NCBI GenBank assembly: GCA_964577115.1 | Contig: CAZNXJ010000013.1 | Coordinates: 62,001 to 126,000 of the forward strand | Source of the DNA: CAZNXJ01 sp964577115 | Lineage (GTDB): Bacteria > Planctomycetota > Planctomycetia > Pirellulales > Pirellulaceae | DNA length: 64,000 nucleotides | Direction: 5' to 3' | In this document: positions 35,558 through 43,569 of the stretch, in pieces | Position numbering within the stretch: the first letter of the stretch is position 1 | Layout of the letters: every line of letters begins with the position of its first letter | Translations under genes and position numbers: made by a program | The notes under the pieces: model-generated | What the model was told of the DNA's origin: nothing | Database searches by the model: none | The model's input: only the letters and a program-made list of their open reading frames with translations

Positions 35558-36765
35558 GAGCCCTCCCCGGGACCAAAACAGTAGACCACTCCATCGCTGC
35601 TCGCGATGACCAGCCGCTGGTCGGCGACGGCCGGCGAGGCGCTGAAGCCGCCGCGGATTTCGAATTGCCAGGCTTCACTGCCGTCTTTCAGGTTCAACGC
35701 GGTGAGCCGCCCATCGGCCGCCCCGAAGAAGACGCGATCGCCGACAATGACCGGCGACGAGTCCACTCGGTTCTTTGCCTGATACGTCCAGCGCTCAGCG
35801 CCCGTCGCGGCGTCCAGCGCATGCACGCGCTTGTTGCGGCCTCCGAACACGACCAGCCCATCTTGCACCGCGGGTGAACTGCGGATCGGCTGCGAACGTG
35901 ACGCGTCCTGGAAACGCCAAACCTCTTTGGCCTGCTGGTAATCGACGCAGAAAAAGACTCCGGCTTCCGTGCCAAAGAACACATGGTCGCCCCGCGCTGC
36001 CGGCGTGACGCCCGTTGGTGACTCGATCTCGACGGATTTTTTCTCTTCGCCGCTGTGAATGTCGAGGATATGCAGCCGGCTATCACAGCCGGCGACAAAG
36101 ATATAGTCGCCGGCAATCGTCGGCGAGCAGCGGATTTGATCATCGATCGGGTGCTTCCACGCCAGCTCGCCCGTGGCCGCGTCGAGACAGTACAGCGTGG
36201 CATCCTGGGAACCGATGAGCACCTTGTCGCCAATGAAATTGGCGCCCGCATCGATCTCGGCGCCGGTTTCAAATACCCAGACGAGTTTGCCGGTGGCCGC
36301 CTCGACACAGTGCACCTTGCCATCGATGTCGCCCACGATCACGCGCCCGGCATGAACCGCGGGCGAAGCGATGAAGCCGCCCTCCGTCGCGTATTCCCAC
36401 TGCTTCTGACCAGTTTTCAGATTCAGGGCGTACAGTTTGCCATCCAGGTCGCCGATAAAGACGGTCCCATCGACGATGACCGCAGTGGCATCAAAGGCGC
36501 CTTTGTCGACCGTGAATTCCCACAAGAGCACGGGCTTCTCAGGAAGCTCTGTGCGGGCGACGCCTTGCGCCTGCGCGTTGCCTCGGAAAAGCGGCCAGCT
36601 CTTGGCATCGTTCTGAATACCAGGCGCGTTCGTCGGGGCGTTGGCACCCGTTGGCGAGGCGGGGTCGGCCCCTTGAGCAATCGCGCTGGCGGCCACCACA
36701 ACCAACGCGGTCAGCGTCCAGCACCGCCTGGCGCGCAGTACGTCCGATGATCGATCGTTCGCCAT
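35554..36765 (-). CDS. PQQ-binding-like beta-propeller protein, exported
   Basis: A 403-residue protein. A signal peptide or anchor spans about residues 12-33, followed by seven or so PQQ-type propeller blades with recurring G-x-LYALN/LYCLDAATG-x-W motifs. No dehydrogenase catalytic residues are evident, so it is probably a structural or binding propeller of the BamB/outer membrane type. Planctomycetes have many. What stands out is its position: it leads a block of four overlapping genes (propeller, HemN-like radical SAM, lipoyl protein, ferredoxin). The 153-base gap upstream probably holds the block promoter. Confidence 0.85.
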   Translation of the reverse strand: MANDRSSDVLRARRCWTLTALVVVAASAIAQGADPASPTGANAPTNAPGIQNDAKSWPLFRGNAQAQGVARTELPEKPVLLWEFTVDKGAFDATAVIVDGTVFIGDLDGKLYALNLKTGQKQWEYATEGGFIASPAVHAGRVIVGDIDGKVHCVEAATGKLVWVFETGAEIDAGANFIGDKVLIGSQDATLYCLDAATGELAWKHPIDDQIRCSPTIAGDYIFVAGCDSRLHILDIHSGEEKKSVEIESPTGVTPAARGDHVFFGTEAGVFFCVDYQQAKEVWRFQDASRSQPIRSSPAVQDGLVVFGGRNKRVHALDAATGAERWTYQAKNRVDSSPVIVGDRVFFGAADGRLTALNLKDGSEAWQFEIRGGFSASPAVADQRLVIASSDGVVYCFGPGEGS

Positions 36766-36918
36766 GGTTCACTCCCGGGATCTCGAGGCGGCTGGAATAC
36801 CGTTTTTCATTCTAACAGACGGTCTACCCGCCGGGGCAGTGTCGATGAGTTCTCGGATGGGCGGTGGTCGAGCAACCACGAAATCACGAGTCGCACAAAG
36901 GAGCGTGCTGTTGAGGGC

Positions 36919-38070
36919 TTAGAGCGCACGGCGATACAGCTCGAGATACTCCTCGGCCGTTGCCGGGCGCGGGTTGAAGGTTCCCGTCCATTGCCGCGTT
37001 GCGTCCTCGGCCAGCTGCGGCAACCGCTGCTCAAGGACCTGGCATTCGGAGAGCCGAGTTGCCAGACCGGCACTGCGCGTGAGCTGTTCGAGGAACTCCG
37101 CCACCGCTTCGGTGCCACTGCGATTGCTGGGGGAGTGCACGCGGCCGTTGAGCGTCGTGGCCAGCTCGTCATACAAGCTGTCGACAAGCTGACCATTGAA
37201 ACGCACGACGTGCGGCAGCATGACAGCGATGGCCTGTCCGTGGGCCAGGCCGAAGTGGGCGGTGAGCGGATTGGCGAGCGCGTGCGTTGAACCGAGCATC
37301 GAGTTTTCGATGGCGAGCCCGGCGAGGCAGGCGCCGAGTTGCATGGCGCCGCGCGCTTCGAGGTCGTCGGGAGCTTCGAGCACGCGCGAGAAATTCGTCG
37401 CGAGCAACCGCCAGGCCTCACGGCTGAATGCTATCGAGATCGGATTGCGCCGCGTGGTCACGTACGTTTCGACCGCGTGGGCCAGAGCATCGAGTCCGGT
37501 GAGCGCCGTGATGCGCGGCGGCTGAGTCACTGTCAGCACCGGGTCGAGGATGGCAATGCGGCAGGACGCTTTCTTGTCGCCGCAGGCCATCTTCACGTGC
37601 GTCTCGGCATCCGAAATCAGCGCGAACGACTGTGCTTCACTACCCGTACCGGCCGTCGTGGGAACCGCGATCAGCGGCAGCATGGGGTGCGTGGCTTTGC
37701 CGACACCCCAGTAATCCTGCATCCGCCCGCCATTGGTGTACAGAAAGTTGATGCCCTTGGCGCAGTCCATCGAGCTGCCGCCGCCGATGGCGACCAGCAG
37801 ATCCGGTTGAAACTCGCGCGCCACGGCTACGCCGCGGTCGACATCGGCCGTCGTCGGGTTCTCACTCGTCCCGTCAAACAGCTCGGTAGCCAATCCCGCC
37901 GCGCGCAGCGCTTCCATGCCGCGCCCCGCGTGTCCCACCGCGACAATGCCCGGATCGCTGACCACCAGCACACGCTGGCAGTTCAGCTCGCGAGCGAGCG
38001 GCCCGAGTTGGTCGAGAGTATTGGGTCCGACGACGAAACGCGTGCGAACCTGAAAGTCGAAGGCAAGCAT
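36919..38070 (-). CDS. Iron-containing (group III) alcohol dehydrogenase
   Basis: A 383-residue Fe-ADH. The NAD(P)-binding GGGSSMDCAKG lies near residue 97. The metal site includes Asp and His within the family blocks GLDALAHAVETYV and HALANPLTAHFGLAHGQ. It interconverts aldehydes or ketones with alcohols. The gene starts 13 bases after the aldehyde dehydrogenase gene, so the two enzymes are probably made together and could take an acyl group to an alcohol in two steps, with the adenylating ligase upstream supplying the acyl group. Confidence 0.92.
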   Translation of the reverse strand: MLAFDFQVRTRFVVGPNTLDQLGPLARELNCQRVLVVSDPGIVAVGHAGRGMEALRAAGLATELFDGTSENPTTADVDRGVAVAREFQPDLLVAIGGGSSMDCAKGINFLYTNGGRMQDYWGVGKATHPMLPLIAVPTTAGTGSEAQSFALISDAETHVKMACGDKKASCRIAILDPVLTVTQPPRITALTGLDALAHAVETYVTTRRNPISIAFSREAWRLLATNFSRVLEAPDDLEARGAMQLGACLAGLAIENSMLGSTHALANPLTAHFGLAHGQAIAVMLPHVVRFNGQLVDSLYDELATTLNGRVHSPSNRSGTEAVAEFLEQLTRSAGLATRLSECQVLEQRLPQLAEDATRQWTGTFNPRPATAEEYLELYRRAL

Positions 38071-38083
38071 ACCGCGCGGCCCG

Positions 38084-39529
38084 CTATACCAACGCCGCCT
38101 GGCGGGCTTCGGTCATCTGGTAGGCACGCGAGCGGAAGAGGAAGTCGATGATGTTGCCCTCGTGCGGCTGGAGCCAGTTCAATTTCGTCGTGGGGATCGG
38201 GCCGATGTTCAGCCGATCAATGTGCGTCGCGTCCGTCAGTTCGCGGATGAACGCTTCGTCCTCGGTGATTGCCGTGCCGACGAGCGTATAGCCGATCTTC
38301 GAGAGCATCTGGTCTTGCGGGCATTCCACCACCGTGGCGAAGGGGAACATGAATTCCTTCTTCGCGATCTGTAGCTCGGGAGACGCGCAGTGGACGATCG
38401 TCGGCCGCAAGTAAGCGCAGCGTTCCATCTCGACCAGCCGCGGACCAAATTTCGCCGTCATGTCCGTGACGCCGTTTTCTTTCAGATCGGCTTCCAGCAT
38501 GCCCCAGACGGCCTTCGCCATTCCGGGCACCGTAAAAGCGGCCAGCCCCGCCTCGGGATCTTCGGGCGGCTTCGGTTCGATCGGTCCGAGCCGCTCGGCG
38601 AGCGCCTGGGCAATCTCTTTCGTATGACGCGAGGCCCAGATGCCCGAACAGTTGATGCAGCCGCGGCCGCTGTTCAGGTAGATGCTATCGACCATCACGT
38701 CGATGTAGTCTTCCCACTGATCCACGACATCGTCGCCGATCAGAATCTTCGAAAACCCGGGGCCATGCGCCTGGACGCGCGGGTTGCCCTTGTACTGCTC
38801 GACGGTCTGTGTCCCGCCAAAGATCATGGCGCGATCGCACGACGCGAGCACCGCGGCACCCGCGTCGGGGCCGCCCGGATAGAGTGCGAAGACTTCGCGC
38901 GGGATGCCCGCTTCGATGAACGCGGCGGCCATGCGGTACGGCGTCCACGGTTCCTGCGGACCAGGTTTAAGGACCAGGCCGAGTTGCAGTGGAATGACGG
39001 GCAGCCAGAGCGTGTGGACGCCCGGCGAGTTCGACGGCAGAACGGCGCCCAGTACGGGTGACTGGGCCTGGTAGCTGACCACGACCCCGCGGCTTTCTAC
39101 TCCGTAGCCTCGCGACAGGATGTTCAGGTCGAGCCCGCGCGTCAGGCAGTCGAGAATCTCGTCCATGTGCGTGAGCACGAACGAGTTCTTCTTCATGTTG
39201 GCCCGGCACATATGTTCGGGCAGGCCCGTCGAGGCCGATTGCTGGCGGACGAAGTCGTCCGGCGACTGAGCGCCGTCGCCCATCGGCAGCGTTTCGCTTT
39301 CGTAGTACTGCGCGGCACGCTTCACCCGCTCGATCAGATCGGCAATGGGAATGTCACGCAAGATCGCGCGTGCCTGCCGCGCTTTCTTCATGTCGCGCTG
39401 GATGATGCCGCCGTTGGCCTGACTGACCTTGGCGATCGGTTCCCCCGTCCGAAAGTGAACGACCTCGTCTTGTTCCAGCGACTGATAGGGATTGCCCCAC
39501 CGCAGAATCGGGATATTCAGCACCGTCAT
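38084..39529 (-). CDS. Aldehyde dehydrogenase-family, acyl reductase-like
   Basis: A 481-residue ALDH-superfamily protein. The cofactor strand (LGAVLPSNSPGVHTLW, then LGLVLKPGPQEPWTP) is intact. The nucleophile region reads NSGRGCINCSG, with C291 the likely catalytic Cys. The general-base Glu motif of hydrolytic ALDHs (ELGGK) is absent, and AHGPGFSKIL stands in its place. Loss of this Glu is typical of acylating reductases that work on thioesters, such as LuxC-type enzymes. It lies between a short adenylating ligase gene and an Fe-ADH gene, which fits reduction of an activated acid to an aldehyde and then an alcohol. Confidence 0.82.
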   Translation of the reverse strand: MTVLNIPILRWGNPYQSLEQDEVVHFRTGEPIAKVSQANGGIIQRDMKKARQARAILRDIPIADLIERVKRAAQYYESETLPMGDGAQSPDDFVRQQSASTGLPEHMCRANMKKNSFVLTHMDEILDCLTRGLDLNILSRGYGVESRGVVVSYQAQSPVLGAVLPSNSPGVHTLWLPVIPLQLGLVLKPGPQEPWTPYRMAAAFIEAGIPREVFALYPGGPDAGAAVLASCDRAMIFGGTQTVEQYKGNPRVQAHGPGFSKILIGDDVVDQWEDYIDVMVDSIYLNSGRGCINCSGIWASRHTKEIAQALAERLGPIEPKPPEDPEAGLAAFTVPGMAKAVWGMLEADLKENGVTDMTAKFGPRLVEMERCAYLRPTIVHCASPELQIAKKEFMFPFATVVECPQDQMLSKIGYTLVGTAITEDEAFIRELTDATHIDRLNIGPIPTTKLNWLQPHEGNIIDFLFRSRAYQMTEARQAALV

Positions 39530-39674
39530 TGCTCCAGATAGGGGAAGTCAGCGTAAAACGCCGGCATCGGGCACCGGGCTGGCGCGGGGGCGCGAAAGCG
39601 ATTCGGCCGCACGCTTCACGTCCGAAGGCGCGAAGCGGCAGGCCGCCGGGCGGCCCACCCGCCGTCCGTTTGGA

Positions 39675-40805
39675 TCAGTAGACTCCGACTGTCGTGGTCG
39701 CGGCGAATCCGCGATAGGGACGCACGCCGCTGACCCCGTCCCACGGATATGTTTCGTAGGGCTTTTCCCGCTCGCCCTCGTCGCGTTCCAGGAAACCGGG
39801 GACGAAGAACTCCTTCGTGAGCGTCGTGAGTTTGACGCGCCCGGTCTCGCCATATCCAACGACTGTGTTCGGATCATCGAAGTCGACGACTTCGGTCACA
39901 GCACGTGGCTGCGGGGCATAGTAGGTAATCTTGTAACCTTCTTCGGCCGTCACCGGCTTGCTGCACGCCAGACCCATCAGCGTGTTGCCGTAGGTCGGCG
40001 TCATGTACACGCCGCTCTGCTCGGGCGGTCCGCCGAGCAGCTCTTCGATCGCGTAGCGCGTCCACTGCGGCGTGAACTCGGTGCCGCCCGAGAAAATCCC
40101 GGTGATTCCAATTTCGGGGATGCTGGTCCCTTTGTCTTCGAGCGCCAGCGCGAGCGCTTCGAGCAGCTTGGGAGTGGCGAACATGCACTTGATATCGTGC
40201 CCCGCGGTGAGAATGGTCACCGCCTGATCGATCACGTGCTGCTTGTAGGCTTCGAGCTGCTCCATCCAGCCTTTCTTGATCAGCTTAATCACCCACCGCG
40301 GGTCGAGATCCAGACAGAAGCAGATGCCGCCGCGGTGCTGGCAGAGATGTTCGACGGCCAAGCGGAGACGCCGCGGGCCGGACGGGCCGAGCATCAGCCA
40401 GTTCGCCCCTTTCGGAAAGTACTTGTCCGGCAACGTTTCACTGAACATCTCGTAATCGATACGAAAGTCATCGATCACAATCCGGCTCTTCGGAACCCCC
40501 GTCGTCCCGCCGGTCTCGAAAACATAGATCGGCTTGTCGGCATATCCCTTCGGCACCCAGCGCCGCACCGGTCCCCCGCGCAGCCAGTCGTCCTCGAACA
40601 GCGGGAACTTCCGCAAATCGTCGAACGTCTTGACTTCCTTCAGCGGATCAAACTTCAGCTCGCTCTTCTTGTTCAACCAGAACGGGCAGCCCGTCGATTC
40701 GTGAAAATGCCACTGCACGATTTCATAGGTGTGCTGGTCGAGCTTTTCACGCGCCGACTTCATAAGGGAATTCAGGTCCGGGGAAGGGGAGAGGGTGGAA
40801 CTCAT
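39675..40805 (-). CDS. Short adenylate-forming ligase, PaaK/LuxE-like
   Basis: A 376-residue ANL-type enzyme resembling phenylacetate-CoA ligase. The ATP loop is FETGGTTGVPKSR (residues 97-109). Further landmarks include GIFSGGTEF and the YGNTLMG block. It ends about 50-60 residues earlier than usual PaaK proteins, so the C-terminal domain needed for the thioesterification step seems reduced. LuxE-type acyl-protein synthetases have a similar length. It probably adenylates an aryl or fatty acid and passes it to the ALDH-family protein 145 bases downstream. The acid cannot be identified from sequence. Confidence 0.75.
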   Translation of the reverse strand: MSSTLSPSPDLNSLMKSAREKLDQHTYEIVQWHFHESTGCPFWLNKKSELKFDPLKEVKTFDDLRKFPLFEDDWLRGGPVRRWVPKGYADKPIYVFETGGTTGVPKSRIVIDDFRIDYEMFSETLPDKYFPKGANWLMLGPSGPRRLRLAVEHLCQHRGGICFCLDLDPRWVIKLIKKGWMEQLEAYKQHVIDQAVTILTAGHDIKCMFATPKLLEALALALEDKGTSIPEIGITGIFSGGTEFTPQWTRYAIEELLGGPPEQSGVYMTPTYGNTLMGLACSKPVTAEEGYKITYYAPQPRAVTEVVDFDDPNTVVGYGETGRVKLTTLTKEFFVPGFLERDEGEREKPYETYPWDGVSGVRPYRGFAATTTVGVY

Positions 40806-40928
40806 GCAATCATCTCGCTTCGGTATGCTTCAGGGTGGGATGGGCACAACGAGCCGGAAGCAGCGGTGGGCAAAACCGAAGATACTGCGCCCGGGAAGCA
40901 GAAACAATCCGGGCACAGCGGTGGAACG

Positions 40929-41786
40929 TCACCCCCGCATGCCGTTCAAAGCCGCGAGCACTTTATCGGCCAGAGCCTCGTAGCAGCCAATGTAAAAATG
41001 GTCCGCACGCTTCACGACCTGCACCGTAATCGACTGCTCAGGGCCTGCTGCCGCGCGGATCGCTTCATCGAGGCCGGCGAAGGCGACGCCGCCCTGCTCC
41101 AGCTCGCGCTGGCCAAACACGAACGTCGTGGGCACCGCGAGCTGCCGTGATAGCTCGACGACGTTGTACGTCTCGCCTCCGTACTTATCCAGAAACGCTT
41201 CGGCCGTGATCAGCATGGGGAAGGGGAAGGTCGATTCGAGAACCGCCTGCGGCCGGCCCTGCTCGACGAGCTGCTGCGCTTCGCGCAACAAGTCGCCAAA
41301 CTCGGCGCTTTTCGGGCCCCATTGGAAGGCCGAGCGAGAGAGACGCGGCGGAGAAATCGCGACGATGCCCACGACGCGAGGATCGGGCTTTACGGCCTGC
41401 GCATAAACGGCTTTGATCGCGCCGAGACTGTGGCCGACGAGCACCGCGCGCGAGAAGTGTTCGTCCTCGAGACGATCCAGCCAGGCGGCGATGTCCAGCG
41501 TGCCATCGGAAACGGTTTCGTAGGCCGCGCCGAGCCGCCGTAGGCCGATCGCCGAGCGGCCGATGTAGTACCCGTCGCGCCCGCGTGTGTTGACGCGCAG
41601 CACGGAGACGCCCGCGTCGAGCAGCGGTGGCGTGAGCTCCTCGAAGAGGCCTCCTGCATAAAAATTGCTGCCGGCCCCATGCAGGCAGATCGCGGCGAAA
41701 TCAAACCGCGGCTCCGCCGCACGCTGCAGGATGCCATCGAGCCGAATGCCATCGGCCGTGGCGGCTTTCACAAGATCAACTCGCAC
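40929..41786 (-). CDS. Alpha/beta hydrolase, cytosolic
   Basis: A 285-residue alpha/beta hydrolase without signal peptide. The nucleophile elbow is VGHSLGA, the oxyanion HG is in ICLHGAGSN, and the catalytic His is in KRADHFYIG. It resembles DUF1749-type esterases. It is the first gene of the long minus-strand run and lies 123 bases before the ligase gene, so it may be part of the same transcript, for example as a thioesterase or esterase. Substrate unknown. Confidence 0.8.
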   Translation of the reverse strand: MRVDLVKAATADGIRLDGILQRAAEPRFDFAAICLHGAGSNFYAGGLFEELTPPLLDAGVSVLRVNTRGRDGYYIGRSAIGLRRLGAAYETVSDGTLDIAAWLDRLEDEHFSRAVLVGHSLGAIKAVYAQAVKPDPRVVGIVAISPPRLSRSAFQWGPKSAEFGDLLREAQQLVEQGRPQAVLESTFPFPMLITAEAFLDKYGGETYNVVELSRQLAVPTTFVFGQRELEQGGVAFAGLDEAIRAAAGPEQSITVQVVKRADHFYIGCYEALADKVLAALNGMRG

Positions 41787-42149
41787 GAATCCTCGCCTCT
41801 CGCCAAAGTACGCTCGCGTCGCTTTGCCCCTGCGGCGTTGCTATCTCTTATTTCTATTACTGGGACGTCTTTATAGCTAACCGCCTTCGTCCGGGCAGCG
41901 GGGCGCTGAGCGCGTACCGTCTCCGTCGAAAATGCGTACTCCAGGAATCCAGCCCGCACTGGCGGGCGCGGAAACCCCTCCTACGCTCTGCAACGAAAGG
42001 TGGCGTGAGACTCGGGGCGAGACGCTTGTGCCTCCGCGCAGCCCGCGCGAGGGGCGCGTCACGAAGACGCACTCCTCGCGGTTCTTGTACGCACGCGGAT
42101 GAGCGTTCGTGCGGTGGCCGCAGCAGATTATTGCGCAGGCGAAGTAACG
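41787..42149. other. Intergenic region ahead of the alpha/beta hydrolase gene
   Basis: The 360 bases should contain the promoter of the long minus-strand gene run. A minus-strand TATAAA occurs at 41870-41875 but lacks a -35 partner. A six-base-pair hairpin, GCCCGC at 41952-41957 with GCGGGC at 41962-41967, is the only structured element I see. Confidence 0.4.
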
Positions 42150-42614
42150 CTACTGGGCCGTGTTCGACGGCGCTGTGACGCTGCTGAGCTGCGAGAGAAC
42201 TTGAAGCACCCCGTTCAGATGGGCCAGCCGCGGCCCGTAGCGGTCGACAAACTCGTTCAGCATGAAATCGCCGTCGGCAAGCGTCTCTTCGTTTTCGACG
42301 ATTTCTTCCGTCATGTTACGGAGAAATTGCGTCTGCACACGGCTCAGCGTTTCCGCTGCCATCCGGCAATAGCGAGCCAGCTCGGGGTTCGCGTCCTTCC
42401 ATTGACCCAGTTCGGCCGCCCGCTGGCGCTGGGCCGCACTGAGGTGCTGGGAGAGATCTTCGAGCAGCTTGTTTTGACGCTCCTGAGCGGCAACCAATTG
42501 CCGCAGCAGGGCGACGATCATCCGATCATGGTCCCCGACGCTCGGTTCGGGCTGAGTGGAATCAGCCGAGACGTCGATGCGGAAAATTGGCGGGACATGG
42601 TGCGGATCGTGCAT
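42150..42614 (-). CDS. Unknown helical protein
   Basis: A 154-residue protein of no recognised family. It opens with MHDPHHVPPIFRIDVS and continues with predicted long helices with coiled-coil character (LVAAQERQNKLLEDLSQHLS, then more). No membrane segment or signal. The ATG at 42614 is supported by a good minus-strand promoter (42646-42673) placing transcription start about 25 bases upstream, which excludes an in-frame codon at 42665. It is transcribed away from the next gene pair. Confidence 0.62.
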   Translation of the reverse strand: MHDPHHVPPIFRIDVSADSTQPEPSVGDHDRMIVALLRQLVAAQERQNKLLEDLSQHLSAAQRQRAAELGQWKDANPELARYCRMAAETLSRVQTQFLRNMTEEIVENEETLADGDFMLNEFVDRYGPRLAHLNGVLQVLSQLSSVTAPSNTAQ

Positions 42615-43026
42615 TCGTTTGTGCTCCAGGACCAAAGATGAACCTAGTATAAACGAAGCCGTCACGGTGTCGATAAACGGGCAATCGCAGATTTCGGAAG
42701 TCGCGCCACCAGCGGTCAGTTCGGCCGGTTTGTTCCCAGCATGACCGCTCGGGCGGATGTTCCGATCCGGGCCGGTGGAAGGAGCCTCGCTGGGGCGCTC
42801 GATCCACCGAGAAGTCCGACGCGCGGCCCTTCACCTCCTTGCCCGTCTTGCGTGGCTTGCCTCCTTGCCCGAGTTGTGGGGTGGGAAAGCAGGAACCGTC
42901 TGCGGAACCGTCAAGGATGCTAAAGTCCGTTGGCAGGGACGCCGATTTTTTCGACGGGTCGCCGTGGCATATGGCGCAAGCGTACCCACCGCGGAATTCT
43001 CTCTTCGAGGCAGCACGCAGGATCGC
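42615..43026. other. Divergent intergenic region
   Basis: Apart from the minus-strand promoter at 42646-42673, this 410-base stretch shows no gene on either strand that I can support. It must contain the promoter for the plus-strand gene pair starting at 43027, but I find no convincing sigma70 match for it. Confidence 0.4.
42646..42673 (-). promoter_or_regulatory. Sigma70-type promoter of the 154-residue unknown gene
   Basis: On the minus strand, TCGACA (42668-42673) and TATACT (42646-42651) are separated by 16 bases. Each box differs from consensus at one position. The predicted start lies near 42639, giving a short leader to the ATG at 42614. Confidence 0.65.
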
Positions 43027-43569
43027 ATGACGAGCAGCGGATCGAAATCTTTACCGGCCGTCGGGTTCCTTACGGTCATCGAGCATACCGAACTTGGGCT
43101 GACCGGCGGCTATCTGGTGCTCAACACCTTGGGCCGCCCGCTCGAGTTTCACTGCACGGCGCCGGTGAAGACCAGCCGAGCGCAGGAAATTTTATACGGA
43201 CCGACTCTGAAGGATTTTCTCTTCGGCGAGCAGATTGGACAGACACTGTACGAAAAATCGCAGCTCAAGCCGCTGTTTGTGTGTACGGACGTCGAACCGG
43301 CCGTGTCGGTGCGCGAAGTGATCGACGCTCCGGTTGCACTGCTCCACGCAGCCGCCGGCCGCGCGAGCGACGAACCGGCGGTGGGACGCGTGGCTGCGGC
43401 GAGCTCGACGTTTTCCCTGGGCCCCTATCGTCTGTCTGTGTCGCCCCGTCACCCGGGAGATCAGCAGCGCATCACCGAGCTGTGGCAGCCGTACGCGGAT
43501 GACTTTGACTTAACGGAGCCGTTCGAGCGTATCCGCGAGGCGATCAGCGAAGCGCGGAAGGCAGCCTGA
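43027..43569 (+). CDS. Unknown protein translationally coupled to SNF2 helicase
   Basis: A 180-residue protein with no recognised domain and no signal peptide. It begins MTSSGSKSLPAVGFLTVIEH and has a mixed alpha/beta appearance. The ATG at 43027 has AGGA upstream at good spacing. Its stop codon overlaps the helicase start as TGATG, so the two are co-translated. A role as partner of the helicase is the natural inference, but nothing in the sequence says what it does. Confidence 0.65.
   Translation: MTSSGSKSLPAVGFLTVIEHTELGLTGGYLVLNTLGRPLEFHCTAPVKTSRAQEILYGPTLKDFLFGEQIGQTLYEKSQLKPLFVCTDVEPAVSVREVIDAPVALLHAAAGRASDEPAVGRVAAASSTFSLGPYRLSVSPRHPGDQQRITELWQPYADDFDLTEPFERIREAISEARKAA

Noticed and set aside
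26665..41786. Ladderane biosynthesis as in anammox planctomycetes
   Set aside because: No fatty-acid synthase or phytoene-desaturase-like genes are present, and sulfatase and DUF1501 genes point to a non-anammox planctomycete.
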